64,000 nt of DNA from an uncultured Eubacteriales bacterium (GTDB lineage Bacteria; Bacillota; Clostridia; Christensenellales; CAG-917). Shown here piece after piece: positions 1 to 8,530 of the stretch (within the stretch, counting starts at the first letter, position 1; every line of letters begins with the position of its first letter). The notes under the pieces were generated by a model. The model saw only the letters and a list, made by a program, of their open reading frames with translations, searched no databases and had not been told where the DNA came from. The DNA lies in assembly GCA_900544575.1 (NCBI GenBank), contig UQVO01000002.1:62001-126000 (forward strand), read 5' to 3'. A program made the translations under genes and the position numbers.

Positions 1-476
1 GCGTTTGCGCACTCCAACGCGCTTTCCACAAGTGCGTCGGACTCCTTCATACCCTTGAACTTCGGGTCGAGCGACCCGCCGTTGACGCCGACGCGCACGG
101 GCACGCCCGCATCGGACATCCTCCGCGCAAGTGCGCCGATTTCCGAAAAATCACGCATATTGCCGGGGTTCATCCTGATTTTCTTTGCGCCGCCGTCAAG
201 TGCCAGATGCGCGAGTTTGTAGCTGTAATGCACGTCCGCAATCAGCGGCAACCCCGTTTTCTTTGCGATTTCGCCGAATGCCGCCGCCGACGCTTCGTCG
301 GGGACGGCAATCCTTATGAGGTCGCAGCCCGCGTCCGTCAGTTCGTTTATCTGGCGTATGCAGGCGTCGACATCCGTTGTGCGGGTGTTGAGCATCGATT
401 GTACGGTCACGGGAGAGGAACCGCCTATGGCGGTTTTGCCCACTTTGACCTGTCTGCTTTTGCGTCGTGTAGTCAT
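1..476 (-). CDS. ispG: 4-hydroxy-3-methylbut-2-enyl diphosphate synthase, N-terminal part
   Basis: Partial gene: the 3' end lies outside the window, and about 158 codons are visible. The frame begins ATG-ACT-ACA and encodes an IspG/GcpE N-terminus, including GKTAIGGSSPVTVQSM and a later VRVGVNGGSLD block of the TIM-barrel domain. IspG converts MEcPP to HMBPP in the MEP pathway using a [4Fe-4S] cluster; the cluster-binding C-terminal domain is not in view. It follows dxr and rseP on the same strand, a usual Firmicutes order, so two MEP-pathway genes lie together. A promoter candidate sits immediately upstream, which would give almost no leader. Confidence 0.93.
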   Translation of the reverse strand, partial: MTTRRKSRQVKVGKTAIGGSSPVTVQSMLNTRTTDVDACIRQINELTDAGCDLIRIAVPDEASAAAFGEIAKKTGLPLIADVHYSYKLAHLALDGGAKKIRMNPGNMRDFSEIGALARRMSDAGVPVRVGVNGGSLDPKFKGMKESDALVESALECAN

Positions 477-485
477 AACATTTAG

Positions 486-513
486 ATTTTAACACAGCCG
501 CGCCGAAAGGCAA
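486..513 (-). promoter_or_regulatory. Candidate promoter for ispG
   Basis: On the minus strand there is a -35-like TTGCCT (513-508), a 16-bp spacer and a -10 TAAAAT (491-486). The predicted start point falls within a few bases of the ispG ATG at 476, so the mRNA would be nearly leaderless. The -35 match is modest, and read-through from rseP is equally possible. Confidence 0.4.
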
Positions 514-571
514 GAGCCGCGCGGCAATTTTTCGGTCGGAGAAAGACGTGCCGACGATTTTTCGTGCGGTG

Positions 572-1666
572 TTATGTCCTGACGAGATGGAATATGTCGA
601 GAAAGACCGCAAGCAGAATGAGCAGCACCAGCCCCACGGCGTGAATGACCGCTTCTACTTTCCGCGGGACGGGCTTTCGGAATATCATTTCAATCAGCGT
701 AAATACCATACGCGAGCCGTCCAGCGCGGGTATCGGCAAAAGGTTCATCACCGCCAGGTTTGCCGAAATCACCGCCATAACGTAAAGGAACGCTCCGAAC
801 CCCGACGCGCTGACTTCCGCAATGGTGGTTATGACCGTAATCGTGCCGCCCGCGGCTTCCAGTCCCACCTGTCCCGTTATGAGCGCGCCGAGAGAGGCGA
901 GGATTTTGAAGACTATGAAGAAGCAGAACCCGAACGAGCGTCCCAGCGAGCGGAAAAAGCCGAGTTCCGCGTTTGTCACGCCGTAAACGACTCCGACGCC
1001 CGTTTTTTCGGGCGACTCCCCTTCGTCGAGATATTCGTCGCCGAGTTCGTAATTCCCCACCGTGACCGTGACCGTCATCGCCTTTCCGTCGCGCAGGATT
1101 TTGAAGCGCGTTCCCGTCGAAACGTCCTCGAACACGCTTGTGACGTCGTCGTTGGTCATTATGTTGATTTGCAGTCCGTCTTTTGCAAGCAGAACGTCGC
1201 CGGGACGCAGCACGTTTTCGACGCCGTTCACGTCGTAGGACGCAATGACCGTGGGCAGGACCTGCCCGTATGCGGTGAAATAGATTGTGATGATGAAAAT
1301 CGCGCTGAGAAAATTGAAAAGCGCTCCCGCAAACAGAACTATCAGGCGTTTCCAGGGTTTTTGGCGGTTGAAGGCGCGTTCGTCCTCGACGCCGTCCTCG
1401 TCTTCGCCGTGAAAAGCGCAGAAGCCGCCGAGCGGAAACGGGCGGAGCGTGAAGAGCTCGCCCGTTTTTTTGTTGGTTTTCTTGATTATGGGCGGACCGA
1501 AACCTATGCCGAATTCGTCGATTTTAAATCCCAGCATTTTGCCCGCGAGATAGTGCCCGGACTCGTGCACGACTATCATTATCATCAGCGCGACGAGGGC
1601 GAGCAAGATATAGCCGATATAAGTGAAAACTTCACCTGCCGTGGCGGATATCAGCGAAAAGAACAC
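572..1666 (-). CDS. rseP: RIP metalloprotease RseP/RasP (site-2 protease family)
   Basis: A 364-residue membrane zinc protease for regulated intramembrane proteolysis. The zinc motif HESGH is at residues 34-38 inside the first hydrophobic helix. A PDZ-like region occupies the middle (about 110-210). The second active-site motif is NLLPIPALDG, ending at residue 317, followed by a C-terminal membrane helix. The length fits the RseP/RasP family. In Bacillus relatives it releases membrane-held anti-sigma factors and clears signal-peptide remnants; that role is inferred here. The gene starts one base after dxr ends, so the two are translationally linked in the frr-uppS-cdsA-dxr-rseP run. Confidence 0.95.
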   Translation of the reverse strand: MFFSLISATAGEVFTYIGYILLALVALMIMIVVHESGHYLAGKMLGFKIDEFGIGFGPPIIKKTNKKTGELFTLRPFPLGGFCAFHGEDEDGVEDERAFNRQKPWKRLIVLFAGALFNFLSAIFIITIYFTAYGQVLPTVIASYDVNGVENVLRPGDVLLAKDGLQINIMTNDDVTSVFEDVSTGTRFKILRDGKAMTVTVTVGNYELGDEYLDEGESPEKTGVGVVYGVTNAELGFFRSLGRSFGFCFFIVFKILASLGALITGQVGLEAAGGTITVITTIAEVSASGFGAFLYVMAVISANLAVMNLLPIPALDGSRMVFTLIEMIFRKPVPRKVEAVIHAVGLVLLILLAVFLDIFHLVRT

Positions 1667-1667
1667 G

Positions 1668-2834
1668 TCATTTTACTCCTACGGAATAAGTGTATTTGCG
1701 AGCCTCCGCGTCTATTCCGAAAATATCCTCCGGTGCCACATCCCCCGTTTTTTCGAATTTGTGCAGCACTTTGCCGAGCACTGCGGGTATGTCCGTAAAC
1801 CTGACCGAACCCGCGAGGAAGGCGTCGACAAGCACTTCGTCGGCAGCCGACACCGCTATGCACGCGCCCGCGCCGGCGCGCGCCGCGCGTTCGGCGATTT
1901 CGAGGCAGGGATAGCGTTCGTAATCCGGCGCGCCGAATTCCAGCGTGCCGAGCTTTGCGAGGTCGAGTTCGGGCACAGCTCCCGCGGATTTGGACGGATA
2001 AAACAGCGCGGTTTCGATGGCAAGCGCCATATTCGGCACGCTGAGCAGCGCCTTTATGCTGCCGTCCGTGAATTCCGCCATACCGTGCACGATGCTTTCC
2101 CGGTGCATAACGACTTTGATTTTGTCCGCCTCCGTCCCGAAAAGGTGCATTGCCTCTATGACTTCGAGTCCTTTGTTGAAGAGGGTCGCCGAATCTATCG
2201 TGACCTTTTTGCCCATATTCCATACGGGATGATTGAGCGCGTCGCGTGCCGTGACCTTGTACAGTTTTTCTTTCGGCCAGTCGCGCAGCGCTCCGCCGCT
2301 GGCGGTGAGAATAAGGCTCCTGACGTATTTCGGGTCCGCTCCTTCAAGGCACTCCATAATCGCGGAATGTTCCGTGTCGAGAGGCAGAATTTTGCCGCCG
2401 TACTTCTTTTCCAGCGTTTTGAGATACTTACCCGCACAAACTATTGTTTCCTTGTTTGCAATCGCGAGTGTCCCTCCGCGTTTCAGGACGGCGACCGCCG
2501 CCCACAGCCCCGCAATGCCGCTGACTGCGGACACGGTGATGTCGGCGGGAAACTCTGCAAGTTCTTCCAGGCTTCCCACGCATTTGGACGCGAATTTTTC
2601 GTCGTCGAGAAAATCGAAAAGCGTGCTTTGTATCTCCACTCCGCCCGCAGGATAATAGTAGTGCTTAGGGGAATATTTGTCTATCTGGTCGCGCAGCAGC
2701 TTCTCGTTGGTGTAGGCGGACAGCCCCACCACCTTAAAGCGGTCGGGATGGCGGTCGGCGACCGCTAGCACCTGTCTGCCCACCGAGCCTGTGCTGCCAA
2801 GCACGGTCAGTGTCTTCGGTTTTTTTTCGTTCAT
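1668..2834 (-). CDS. dxr: 1-deoxy-D-xylulose 5-phosphate reductoisomerase
   Basis: A 388-residue enzyme that converts DXP to MEP with NADPH, the first committed MEP-pathway step. The N-terminal Rossmann motif VLGSTGSVGRQ is at residues 10-20. NKETIVCAG, the metal-site region LPLDTEHSAI and the substrate loop TASGGALRDWP are all recognisable. The length is typical. It lies between cdsA and rseP, the classic Firmicutes arrangement that combines phospholipid and undecaprenyl synthesis with isoprenoid precursor supply. Confidence 0.97.
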   Translation of the reverse strand: MNEKKPKTLTVLGSTGSVGRQVLAVADRHPDRFKVVGLSAYTNEKLLRDQIDKYSPKHYYYPAGGVEIQSTLFDFLDDEKFASKCVGSLEELAEFPADITVSAVSGIAGLWAAVAVLKRGGTLAIANKETIVCAGKYLKTLEKKYGGKILPLDTEHSAIMECLEGADPKYVRSLILTASGGALRDWPKEKLYKVTARDALNHPVWNMGKKVTIDSATLFNKGLEVIEAMHLFGTEADKIKVVMHRESIVHGMAEFTDGSIKALLSVPNMALAIETALFYPSKSAGAVPELDLAKLGTLEFGAPDYERYPCLEIAERAARAGAGACIAVSAADEVLVDAFLAGSVRFTDIPAVLGKVLHKFEKTGDVAPEDIFGIDAEARKYTYSVGVK

Positions 2835-2881
2835 TTTATCTCCGTAAAGCGGCTTGCGCGCAGCGTACGCGCCGCATTCTG

Positions 2882-3760
2882 TCAGACGCCGTAAATTATC
2901 GTGAAGGCAACGAGCAACACGACTATGCCCGCCATTATGCTGTCAAAGCGGTCCATAATGCCGCCGTGCCCCGGGAATATCGTCCCGAAATCCTTGATGC
3001 CGAGCGCGCGTTTTATTCTTGACGCGGCAAGGTCGCCGAGCTGTCCCGCGAGCGCCCCCACAAGCCCGATTGCGATGTATACGAGCGCGGATTTCCACGT
3101 AGCGTCCGTAAAGGGAACGTGGCCCGCCGCCGGCAGCAGCGAGAACTGTTCGAATATGAGGAAGAATATGACGGACACGAGCACGCCGCCGAGCAGTCCG
3201 CCCACAAATCCCGCCACGGTCTTTTTGGGGCTGATTGAGGGACAGAGTTTCTTTCCGCCTATCATACTGCCGAACCAGTACGCGAACGTGTCCGCGCCCA
3301 CGGGCAGGAATATGGCAAAAGGTATGGCGTACACCGCCGAGTAGCGTTGCACGAGCATCCACGCAAGCGAGATGAGCAGCCCCGGATACACCGTCACGAA
3401 TATCGTGGCGAAGAGGTCCTTGGGAGTGTTGCGTTCGGGGTCGGCGAAAGTGAAGACGATGAGCGCCGTGAGCGCCGAAACGGCAAACACAATGAGTATC
3501 CCGAGAAAACCCTGTCCGAGGAAGTGCTCCATAAGGTACATCACGGGATAGCAAGTTATCAAAAAGAGCGCAAGCGGCAGACGGAACAGCTTGAAGCCGG
3601 AATGCTGCATACAGAAATACATCTCGCGCACTGCGCCGACAAGCAGTATCCAGATGAACAGGTCAAGGAAAATGTTGCCGTGTTCGACGAAATAGCTCAG
3701 GGCGAAAAGCCCTATGAGCAAGGCAATGAGCAAAACTGCCGTAACCGTTCTTTTCAACAT
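2882..3760 (-). CDS. cdsA: Phosphatidate cytidylyltransferase (CDP-diglyceride synthase)
   Basis: A 292-residue polytopic membrane enzyme making CDP-diacylglycerol from phosphatidic acid and CTP. Multiple hydrophobic helices fill the protein. The C-terminal CDS signature is present: SPKKTVAGFVGG, followed later by GHGGIMDRFDS. It sits between uppS and dxr. The 47-bp gap to dxr holds only a short leader with a weak ribosome site. Confidence 0.95.
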   Translation of the reverse strand: MLKRTVTAVLLIALLIGLFALSYFVEHGNIFLDLFIWILLVGAVREMYFCMQHSGFKLFRLPLALFLITCYPVMYLMEHFLGQGFLGILIVFAVSALTALIVFTFADPERNTPKDLFATIFVTVYPGLLISLAWMLVQRYSAVYAIPFAIFLPVGADTFAYWFGSMIGGKKLCPSISPKKTVAGFVGGLLGGVLVSVIFFLIFEQFSLLPAAGHVPFTDATWKSALVYIAIGLVGALAGQLGDLAASRIKRALGIKDFGTIFPGHGGIMDRFDSIMAGIVVLLVAFTIIYGV

Positions 3761-3798
3761 AACGCAAAGGGGCGTCGACCGCCCGTAAAGCCCGCGTT

Positions 3799-4452
3799 TT
3801 ACGCGCCGAACTTGCGCGTGCGCCGTGCGAATTCGTCCAGCGCGCCGTCCGCATCCTCTTCCGTCATATCCGGCCAGAGTTTGTCCGAAAACAGCAGTTC
3901 GGAGTATGCGGCTTCGTAAAGCATAAACCCCGAAAGCCTCTTTTCGCCGCCGCTTCTGACGATGAGGTCGAGCGGCGGGAGCGTACTGCTCGAAAGCTCG
4001 CTTTCAAAGGTCTGCCGTGTGATTTCCCCGCGCCTTGCGGCTGCTGTCGCGGCACGCACGATGTCGTCGCGCCCGCCGTAACCCAGCGCGATGTTAAGGC
4101 GCATCCCCGTGTTTGCGGCAGTCCGTCTTTCGACTTCGGCTATACTGTTCGCCACCGCTTGGGGAAAACGGGAAAAATCACCCATATACGTCACTTTCAT
4201 ATTCCCGTCGTATGCGGCATTCCACCCCGTCACGACGGAAAGAATTGCCGCCGTCTCCGAGGACGGACGGGCAAAATTTTCGGAGGAATAGGCGTAGACG
4301 GTGACCGCTTCCACCCCTCTCTCCGCCAAACGCGCAATCACTTTCATCATGGCTTTCAGCCCCTCGGCGTAGCCCGCCTCGCGCGGAAGTCCGCGGAGCG
4401 CCGCCCACCTGCCGTTGCCGTCCATAATGAAACCTATATGACGCGGGACCAT
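3799..4452 (-). CDS. uppS: Isoprenyl transferase (undecaprenyl diphosphate synthase)
   Basis: A 217-residue cis-prenyltransferase that makes the C55 lipid carrier for cell-wall synthesis. The diagnostic diphosphate-binding motif HIGFIMDGNGRWA begins at residue 5. YAYSSENFARP and a late SGGEKRLSGF with LLFSDKLWPD complete the family pattern. It is slightly shorter than the usual 230-250 residues because the N-terminus begins right at the motif. Its ATG shares a base with the frr stop codon (TGATG), so the two are coupled. Confidence 0.95.
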   Translation of the reverse strand: MVPRHIGFIMDGNGRWAALRGLPREAGYAEGLKAMMKVIARLAERGVEAVTVYAYSSENFARPSSETAAILSVVTGWNAAYDGNMKVTYMGDFSRFPQAVANSIAEVERRTAANTGMRLNIALGYGGRDDIVRAATAAARRGEITRQTFESELSSSTLPPLDLIVRSGGEKRLSGFMLYEAAYSELLFSDKLWPDMTEEDADGALDEFARRTRKFGA

Positions 4453-5027
4453 CAGACGGCGAGAATCTCCTGTTCCTTGTCCTTGGTCATCTTGTCGACG
4501 TCTTCGATTTCGGAAGAAAGCGCCTTGTCGACGTCCGCGGTGAAATCTTTGAGGTCGTCCTCGGTGATTTCGGAGTCCTTTTCGAGTTTTTTAAGCGCGT
4601 CTATCGCTTCGCGGCGCGCGTTGCGCAACACAACCTTCGTGCCTTCCGCGTTGTTTTTCAGTTCCTTGACGAGCGCCTTTCTGCGTTCCTCGGTGAGCTC
4701 CGGGAAGACGAGGCGGATGACGTTGCCGTCATTGTTGGGCGTGATGCCGATGTTTGCGGCAAGGATGGCTTTTTCCACGTTTTTGAGAGCGCTCTTGTCC
4801 CATACGGAGATGACGAGCAGGCGCGCTTCGGGCACGGTAATGTTCGCCATATTGTTGATGGGCGTGGGCGTGCCGTAATAATCCACCGTTATTTTGTCGA
4901 GTATATGCGGATTGGCGCGGCCTGCGCGGATGCTTTTGAGTTCGCTTGAAAAATTGTGCACGGTTTTGGCGTATTTCTCCTTCATTTCCTCGAAAATGAG
5001 GTCCACGGAGTCGATGCCGTATGCCAT
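4452..5027 (-). CDS. frr: Ribosome recycling factor
   Basis: A 191-residue RRF that, with EF-G, splits the post-termination ribosome. The family signature LKSIRAGRANPHILDKITVDYYGTP and the C-terminal coiled helices rich in Lys/Glu/Asp are visible, and the length is typical. It is preceded by a strong ribosome site and its own promoter (5058-5086). This separates it from pyrH, which is closed off by a terminator. Confidence 0.97.
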   Translation of the reverse strand: MAYGIDSVDLIFEEMKEKYAKTVHNFSSELKSIRAGRANPHILDKITVDYYGTPTPINNMANITVPEARLLVISVWDKSALKNVEKAILAANIGITPNNDGNVIRLVFPELTEERRKALVKELKNNAEGTKVVLRNARREAIDALKKLEKDSEITEDDLKDFTADVDKALSSEIEDVDKMTKDKEQEILAV

Positions 5028-5057
5028 AAGTTGCCTCCTGATTACCGATTTTTATTT

Positions 5058-5086
5058 ATTATATCAAACTCGCGCGCGTAAATCAA
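5058..5086 (-). promoter_or_regulatory. Sigma-A-type promoter of frr-uppS-cdsA-dxr-rseP
   Basis: TTGATT (5086-5081), a 17-bp spacer and a perfect TATAAT (5063-5058). It lies about 30 bp before the frr ATG and after the pyrH terminator. Confidence 0.8.
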
Positions 5087-5090
5087 CCCG

Positions 5091-5122
5091 AAAAGGAAAG
5101 AACGCGCCTTGCGCGCGTTCTT
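5091..5122 (-). terminator. Rho-independent terminator after pyrH
   Basis: Minus-strand stem GAACGCGC / GCGCGTTC (5120-5113 with 5107-5100), followed by a T-rich stretch TTTCCTTTT. It lies just past the pyrH stop. Confidence 0.75.
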
Positions 5123-5159
5123 CACCCTGTATCCCCCGCCTGTCGGCGTCAAATTGCCG

Positions 5160-5873
5160 TCATTTTCCGATGTAGGTGCCGATTTTTTCGCCCGCTATCG
5201 CGCGTTTTATGCTGCCTTCCTCGTTCAGGCTGAACGCGATGATGGGGATTTCGTTGTCCATACACATTGTGATTGCGGTGGTATCCATTGCTTTCAGCCC
5301 CTTGGAGATGACCTGCATATAGGTCAGCGAATCGAACTTCACCGCTTCCGGATTGAGCTTCGGGTCGCTGTCGTACACTCCGTCGACGTTCTTTGCAAGC
5401 AACAGCGCGTTGGCGCCTATCTCCGCGGCGCGGAGAGCCGCGCCCGTGTCCGTGGAGAAATACGGATTGCCCGTGCCGCAGGCAAAAATGACAATCCTGC
5501 CCTTTTCGAGGTGGCGCAGCGCCTTGCGCAGAATGTACGGTTCGGCGACCTTTGTTATGGTGAGCGCGGTCTGAACTCTGACCTCCGCCCCCTTGCTTTC
5601 AATGCAGTCCTGCAACGCAAGCGCGTTTATGACCGTGGCAAGCATTCCCATATGGTCGGCGGTGGTGCGGTTCATCTCGCTGTCCGCCTGTCTGCCCCGC
5701 CAGAAATTGCCTCCGCCTATCACTATGCCGACCTGCGCGCCGAGGTTTTTGACTTCGACTATCTGGTCGCACACCTTGGAGAGCTTGGCGTGGTCGATGC
5801 CCGCTCCGTTGGGACCCGCAAGCGCTTCGCCCGAAAGTTTTATAATGACACGGTTGTATTTCAGTTTGGACAT
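5160..5873 (-). CDS. pyrH: UMP kinase
   Basis: A 237-residue bacterial-type amino-acid-kinase fold enzyme that phosphorylates UMP to UDP. IIKLSGEALAG at the N-terminus, GIVIGGGNFWRG, and TALTITKVAEPYI with FACGTGNPYFSTDT are all present. The length is standard. It follows tsf on the same strand (rpsB-tsf-pyrH-frr, the common bacterial order), but a terminator hairpin lies before it and another after it. Confidence 0.97.
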   Translation of the reverse strand: MSKLKYNRVIIKLSGEALAGPNGAGIDHAKLSKVCDQIVEVKNLGAQVGIVIGGGNFWRGRQADSEMNRTTADHMGMLATVINALALQDCIESKGAEVRVQTALTITKVAEPYILRKALRHLEKGRIVIFACGTGNPYFSTDTGAALRAAEIGANALLLAKNVDGVYDSDPKLNPEAVKFDSLTYMQVISKGLKAMDTTAITMCMDNEIPIIAFSLNEEGSIKRAIAGEKIGTYIGK

Positions 5874-5909
5874 ATTATCACCTCGCGTATCAGCCCGTCG
5901 GCTTCGCGC

Positions 5910-5936
5910 AAAAAAAAGGAACGCTTGCGCGTTCCT
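5910..5936 (-). terminator. Terminator or attenuator after tsf
   Basis: Minus-strand stem GGAACGCG / CGTTCC (5936-5918), followed by eight T residues. It lies between the tsf stop and the pyrH start. No separate pyrH promoter is evident, so partial read-through probably feeds pyrH. Confidence 0.8.
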
Positions 5937-5944
5937 CGAATGCG

Positions 5945-6604
5945 TTATTTGAGTCCGGCTTGTGCCATGACTTCGTCTGCGAAATTGTCTTCGCGCTTTT
6001 GCAGTCCTTCGCCCATCTGGTAACGCACGAAACGTCTGACCGTGATTTTCTCGCCGATGGAAGCGATTGCTTCGGTGACGAGCTGGCTGATGGTCTTGGA
6101 GCTGTCGCGGACGTAGACCTGTTCCATAAGGCAGACGTCTTTGTAGTACTTCTGAATTCTGCCGTCGACCATCTTGTGGATGATTGCGTCGGGCTTGGGA
6201 TTGGGCTCGTTCTTCGCCTGGGCGATGAGGATTTCCCTTTCCTTTTCGAGCTCCGCGGCGGGAACTTCTTCCTTGGTGACGTAGGTGGGCGCCGCGGCGG
6301 CGATGTGCATCGCGATGTTGTGCACGAGTTCCTTGAACACGGGGCTCATTGCGACGAAGTCGGTTTCGCAGTTGACTTCGAGCAGGACGCCGATTTTGCC
6401 GTTCATATGAATGTAGCTGTCGACTATGCCCTGGGAAGCGATTCTGCCCTGCTTTTTGGCGGCGGAAGCGATGCCTTTTTCACGGAGATAGTCGATTGCC
6501 TTTTCCATATCGCCGTCCGTTTCGACAAGCGCTTTCTTGCAGTCCATCATGCCAACGCCGGTGCGCTGACGGAGTTCCATAACGTCTTTGCTGGTAAATG
6601 CCAT
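5945..6604 (-). CDS. tsf: Elongation factor Ts
   Basis: A 219-residue nucleotide exchange factor for EF-Tu. The N-terminal UBA-like domain carries [15 protein letters not shown], followed by the EF-Ts signatures [11 protein letters not shown] and [14 protein letters not shown]. It is a short one-dimerisation-domain form, as in many Firmicutes. It lies 58 bp after rpsB in the standard rpsB-tsf operon. Confidence 0.97.
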   Translation of the reverse strand: MAFTSKDVMELRQRTGVGMMDCKKALVETDGDMEKAIDYLREKGIASAAKKQGRIASQGIVDSYIHMNGKIGVLLEVNCETDFVAMSPVFKELVHNIAMHIAAAAPTYVTKEEVPAAELEKEREILIAQAKNEPNPKPDAIIHKMVDGRIQKYYKDVCLMEQVYVRDSSKTISQLVTEAIASIGEKITVRRFVRYQMGEGLQKREDNFADEVMAQAGLK

Positions 6605-6662
6605 AATATTCTCCTGTTCGGTCCGAAAATGCGTGCGCCGTCCGGCGCACGCACGGTAAAGA

Positions 6663-7520
6663 TTATTCTTCGTCTTCGCTCTCTTTTTCGGCGATTGCCT
6701 TTTCGAGGGCTTCTTCGGGGGTGAGTGCGACTTCTTCCGCCGCGGTTTCGGAAGTCACTTCTTCCGCAGCTTCGGGAGCGGCCTCTTCCGCTGCCGCTTC
6801 TTCCGCCTTCTCTTCCGTCTTGCCGGAGTTGAAGGACTCGCCCTGACGCGCTTCGATGACGGCGTCCGCGATTATGGACGCGAACAGCTGTATGGCGCGG
6901 ATTGCGTCGTCATTGCCGGGAATGACGTAGTCCACGAGGTCGGGGTCGCAGTTGGTGTCGACGACGGCGACGATGGGGATGTTCAGCTTGCGCGCTTCCC
7001 TCACCGCGTTTTCTTCGCGTTTGAGGTCGACCACGAACAGACATCCGGGCAGCGTGCGCATATTCTTGATGCCGCCGAGGTTCTGTTCCAGCTTATCGCG
7101 TTCGGCTTTGAGTTTGAGGACTTCTTTCTTGGGAAGAAGCTCGAACTCGCCGATGATTTCCATCTGGTTGATTTTGTTCAGTCTGTCGATACGCGTGCGG
7201 ATGGTCTTGAAGTTGGTGAGCGTGCCGCCCAGCCATCTCTGGTTGATGTAGAACATATCGCAGCGTTCCGCTTCCTGCTTGATTGCTTCCTGCGCCTGCT
7301 TCTTCGTGCCGACGAAGAGGACGGATTTGCCTTCCGCCGCGATGCTCTTCACGAATTGGTAAGCGGCTTCCACATGGTCGACGGAGATTTGAAGGTCGAT
7401 GATGTGAATGTCGTTTCTGGTGGCGTAGATGTACTTCGCCATCTTGGGGTTCCAGCGCTTGGTCTGGTGACCGAAGTGAACGCCCGCTTCCAGCAGGGCT
7501 TTCATTGTCGTAACTGCCAT
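6663..7520 (-). CDS. rpsB: 30S ribosomal protein S2
   Basis: A 285-residue S2 protein. The signatures [46 protein letters not shown] and [13 protein letters not shown] are all visible. The final ~50 residues are an acidic Glu/Ala-rich tail beyond the ribosomal core, longer than in Bacillus. A strong ribosome site (AAGGAGG) and a consensus-like promoter with a roughly 95-nt leader precede it. Confidence 0.97.
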   Translation of the reverse strand: MAVTTMKALLEAGVHFGHQTKRWNPKMAKYIYATRNDIHIIDLQISVDHVEAAYQFVKSIAAEGKSVLFVGTKKQAQEAIKQEAERCDMFYINQRWLGGTLTNFKTIRTRIDRLNKINQMEIIGEFELLPKKEVLKLKAERDKLEQNLGGIKNMRTLPGCLFVVDLKREENAVREARKLNIPIVAVVDTNCDPDLVDYVIPGNDDAIRAIQLFASIIADAVIEARQGESFNSGKTEEKAEEAAAEEAAPEAAEEVTSETAAEEVALTPEEALEKAIAEKESEDEE

Positions 7521-7612
7521 AAGGGCCTCCTTGATTTGTTTTTACCTCCCCCGGGTTCGTCGTCGCGGCTACCTTGCGGAACAACCGAAACTCCGCCGGG
7601 GTGTGCGGTGCA
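7521..7612 (-). promoter_or_regulatory. 5' leader of rpsB-tsf
   Basis: About 95 nt of GC-rich transcribed leader lie between the predicted start point (~7612) and the ribosome site. It contains paired C/G tracts (CCCCGGCGG and CCCGGGGGAGG) that could fold over the ribosome site. Autogenous control by S2 is known in other bacteria, but I do not recognise a described motif here. Confidence 0.35.
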
Positions 7613-7618
7613 TTTGGG

Positions 7619-7647
7619 ATTATATTATATAAAAAGAGTTTTTGCAA
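7619..7647 (-). promoter_or_regulatory. Promoter of rpsB-tsf
   Basis: TTGCAA (7647-7642), a 17-bp AT-rich spacer and a perfect TATAAT (7624-7619) on the minus strand. Confidence 0.8.
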
Positions 7648-7742
7648 GGAATTTCAAGCAAAAATTACGCCCTTTTCCGAGGAATTTCGGAATTTGGGCG
7701 GCGCAGCCCGTTATCCCCTGCAATGCGGTGAGGAAAGAGAGA

Positions 7743-8060
7743 TTATTCCTCGCTTTCCTCCTCGTCGAGGGCTTCCACCTCTTTCATAAATTCGTCGAAG
7801 ACCTTTTGCAAAAGAGCCTCGTCCTCTATCGCCACGAAAACGTCCCCGTCGTCGCCGTCGCGGACTTCGTAGATGAGCACTTCGTCTTCCTCGATGTCGG
7901 GAAGTTTCTCAACGGGCTTCATGACGACGAACCATTTGTCGTCCACGTCCAGCGTCGCAAGGTGATAAAAGTCTTCGTCGCAGTCGCGTTCCTCGTTGTA
8001 GAGGGTGATGATATCGTCATCTTCTTCCATATTGTTCTGGTCGTCGAAAAAGTCTGCCAT
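7743..8060 (-). CDS. DUF1292 family protein
   Basis: A 105-residue, very acidic protein. The core pattern IITLYNEERDCDEDFYHLATLDVDDKW matches YrzB/DUF1292 proteins, which commonly sit next to ruvX in Firmicutes. Function is unknown. A clear AAGGAGTT ribosome site precedes the ATG. It lies 46 bp downstream of ruvX and closes the ABC exporter-ruvX-DUF1292 run. Confidence 0.85.
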   Translation of the reverse strand: MADFFDDQNNMEEDDDIITLYNEERDCDEDFYHLATLDVDDKWFVVMKPVEKLPDIEEDEVLIYEVRDGDDGDVFVAIEDEALLQKVFDEFMKEVEALDEEESEE

Positions 8061-8106
8061 GATAACTCCTTATGCGGCTTTCGCCGTTGTTTTTATCATA
8101 CCCTTT

Positions 8107-8526
8107 TCAGCGTTTGCCGTCAAGGTAGGATTGCAAAATTATGGTCGCCGCCACCTTGTCGATGACTTTTTTGCGTTTGTCGCGCCGTACGTCGGCGTCA
8201 ATCAGCATTCGCTCTGCGGAAACGGTGGTCAGACGCTCGTCGACGTATATCACGGGGAGCCCGCTCGTCCTTTCCAGCAGTTCGCCGAATTCCCTCGTGA
8301 CCTGCGCTCTCGGCCCCTCCGTCCCGTCCATATTTTTGGGCAGTCCGACTACGAAAGCGTCCGCGTCCTCCTTTTGCGCGTACTGCGCAAAATAAAGCGC
8401 ATCCTCTTCCGCGCTCCCTTTGCGGACGTAGGTTTCGCGCGGGTTTGCGCAAATGCCCATGACGTCGCTCACCGCAACGCCTATTCTCACGTCGCCGACA
8501 TCCAGCGCCACTTTCCGTTTCATCAT
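8107..8526 (-). CDS. ruvX: Holliday junction resolvase-like protein / 16S pre-rRNA nuclease YqgF
   Basis: A 139-residue RNase-H-fold protein. The first acidic motif is ALDVGDVRIGVAVSD, then VVGLPKNMDGTEGPRA, then VYVDERLTTVSAERML and KVIDKVAATIILQSYL near the C-terminus. These give the conserved Asp/Glu/Asp set of YqgF. The family processes the 16S rRNA 5' end and has been proposed as a resolvase. It starts 4 bp after the ABC permease, which is an unusual partner, with DUF1292 downstream. Confidence 0.93.
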   Translation of the reverse strand: MMKRKVALDVGDVRIGVAVSDVMGICANPRETYVRKGSAEEDALYFAQYAQKEDADAFVVGLPKNMDGTEGPRAQVTREFGELLERTSGLPVIYVDERLTTVSAERMLIDADVRRDKRKKVIDKVAATIILQSYLDGKR

Positions 8527-8530
8527 ATTT

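Noticed and set aside
548..1798. 416-codon plus-strand open frame opposite rseP and dxr
   Set aside because: It is the complement of clear minus-strand genes, has Arg/His/Asp-heavy composition and no family resemblance; a by-product of GC-rich codon use.
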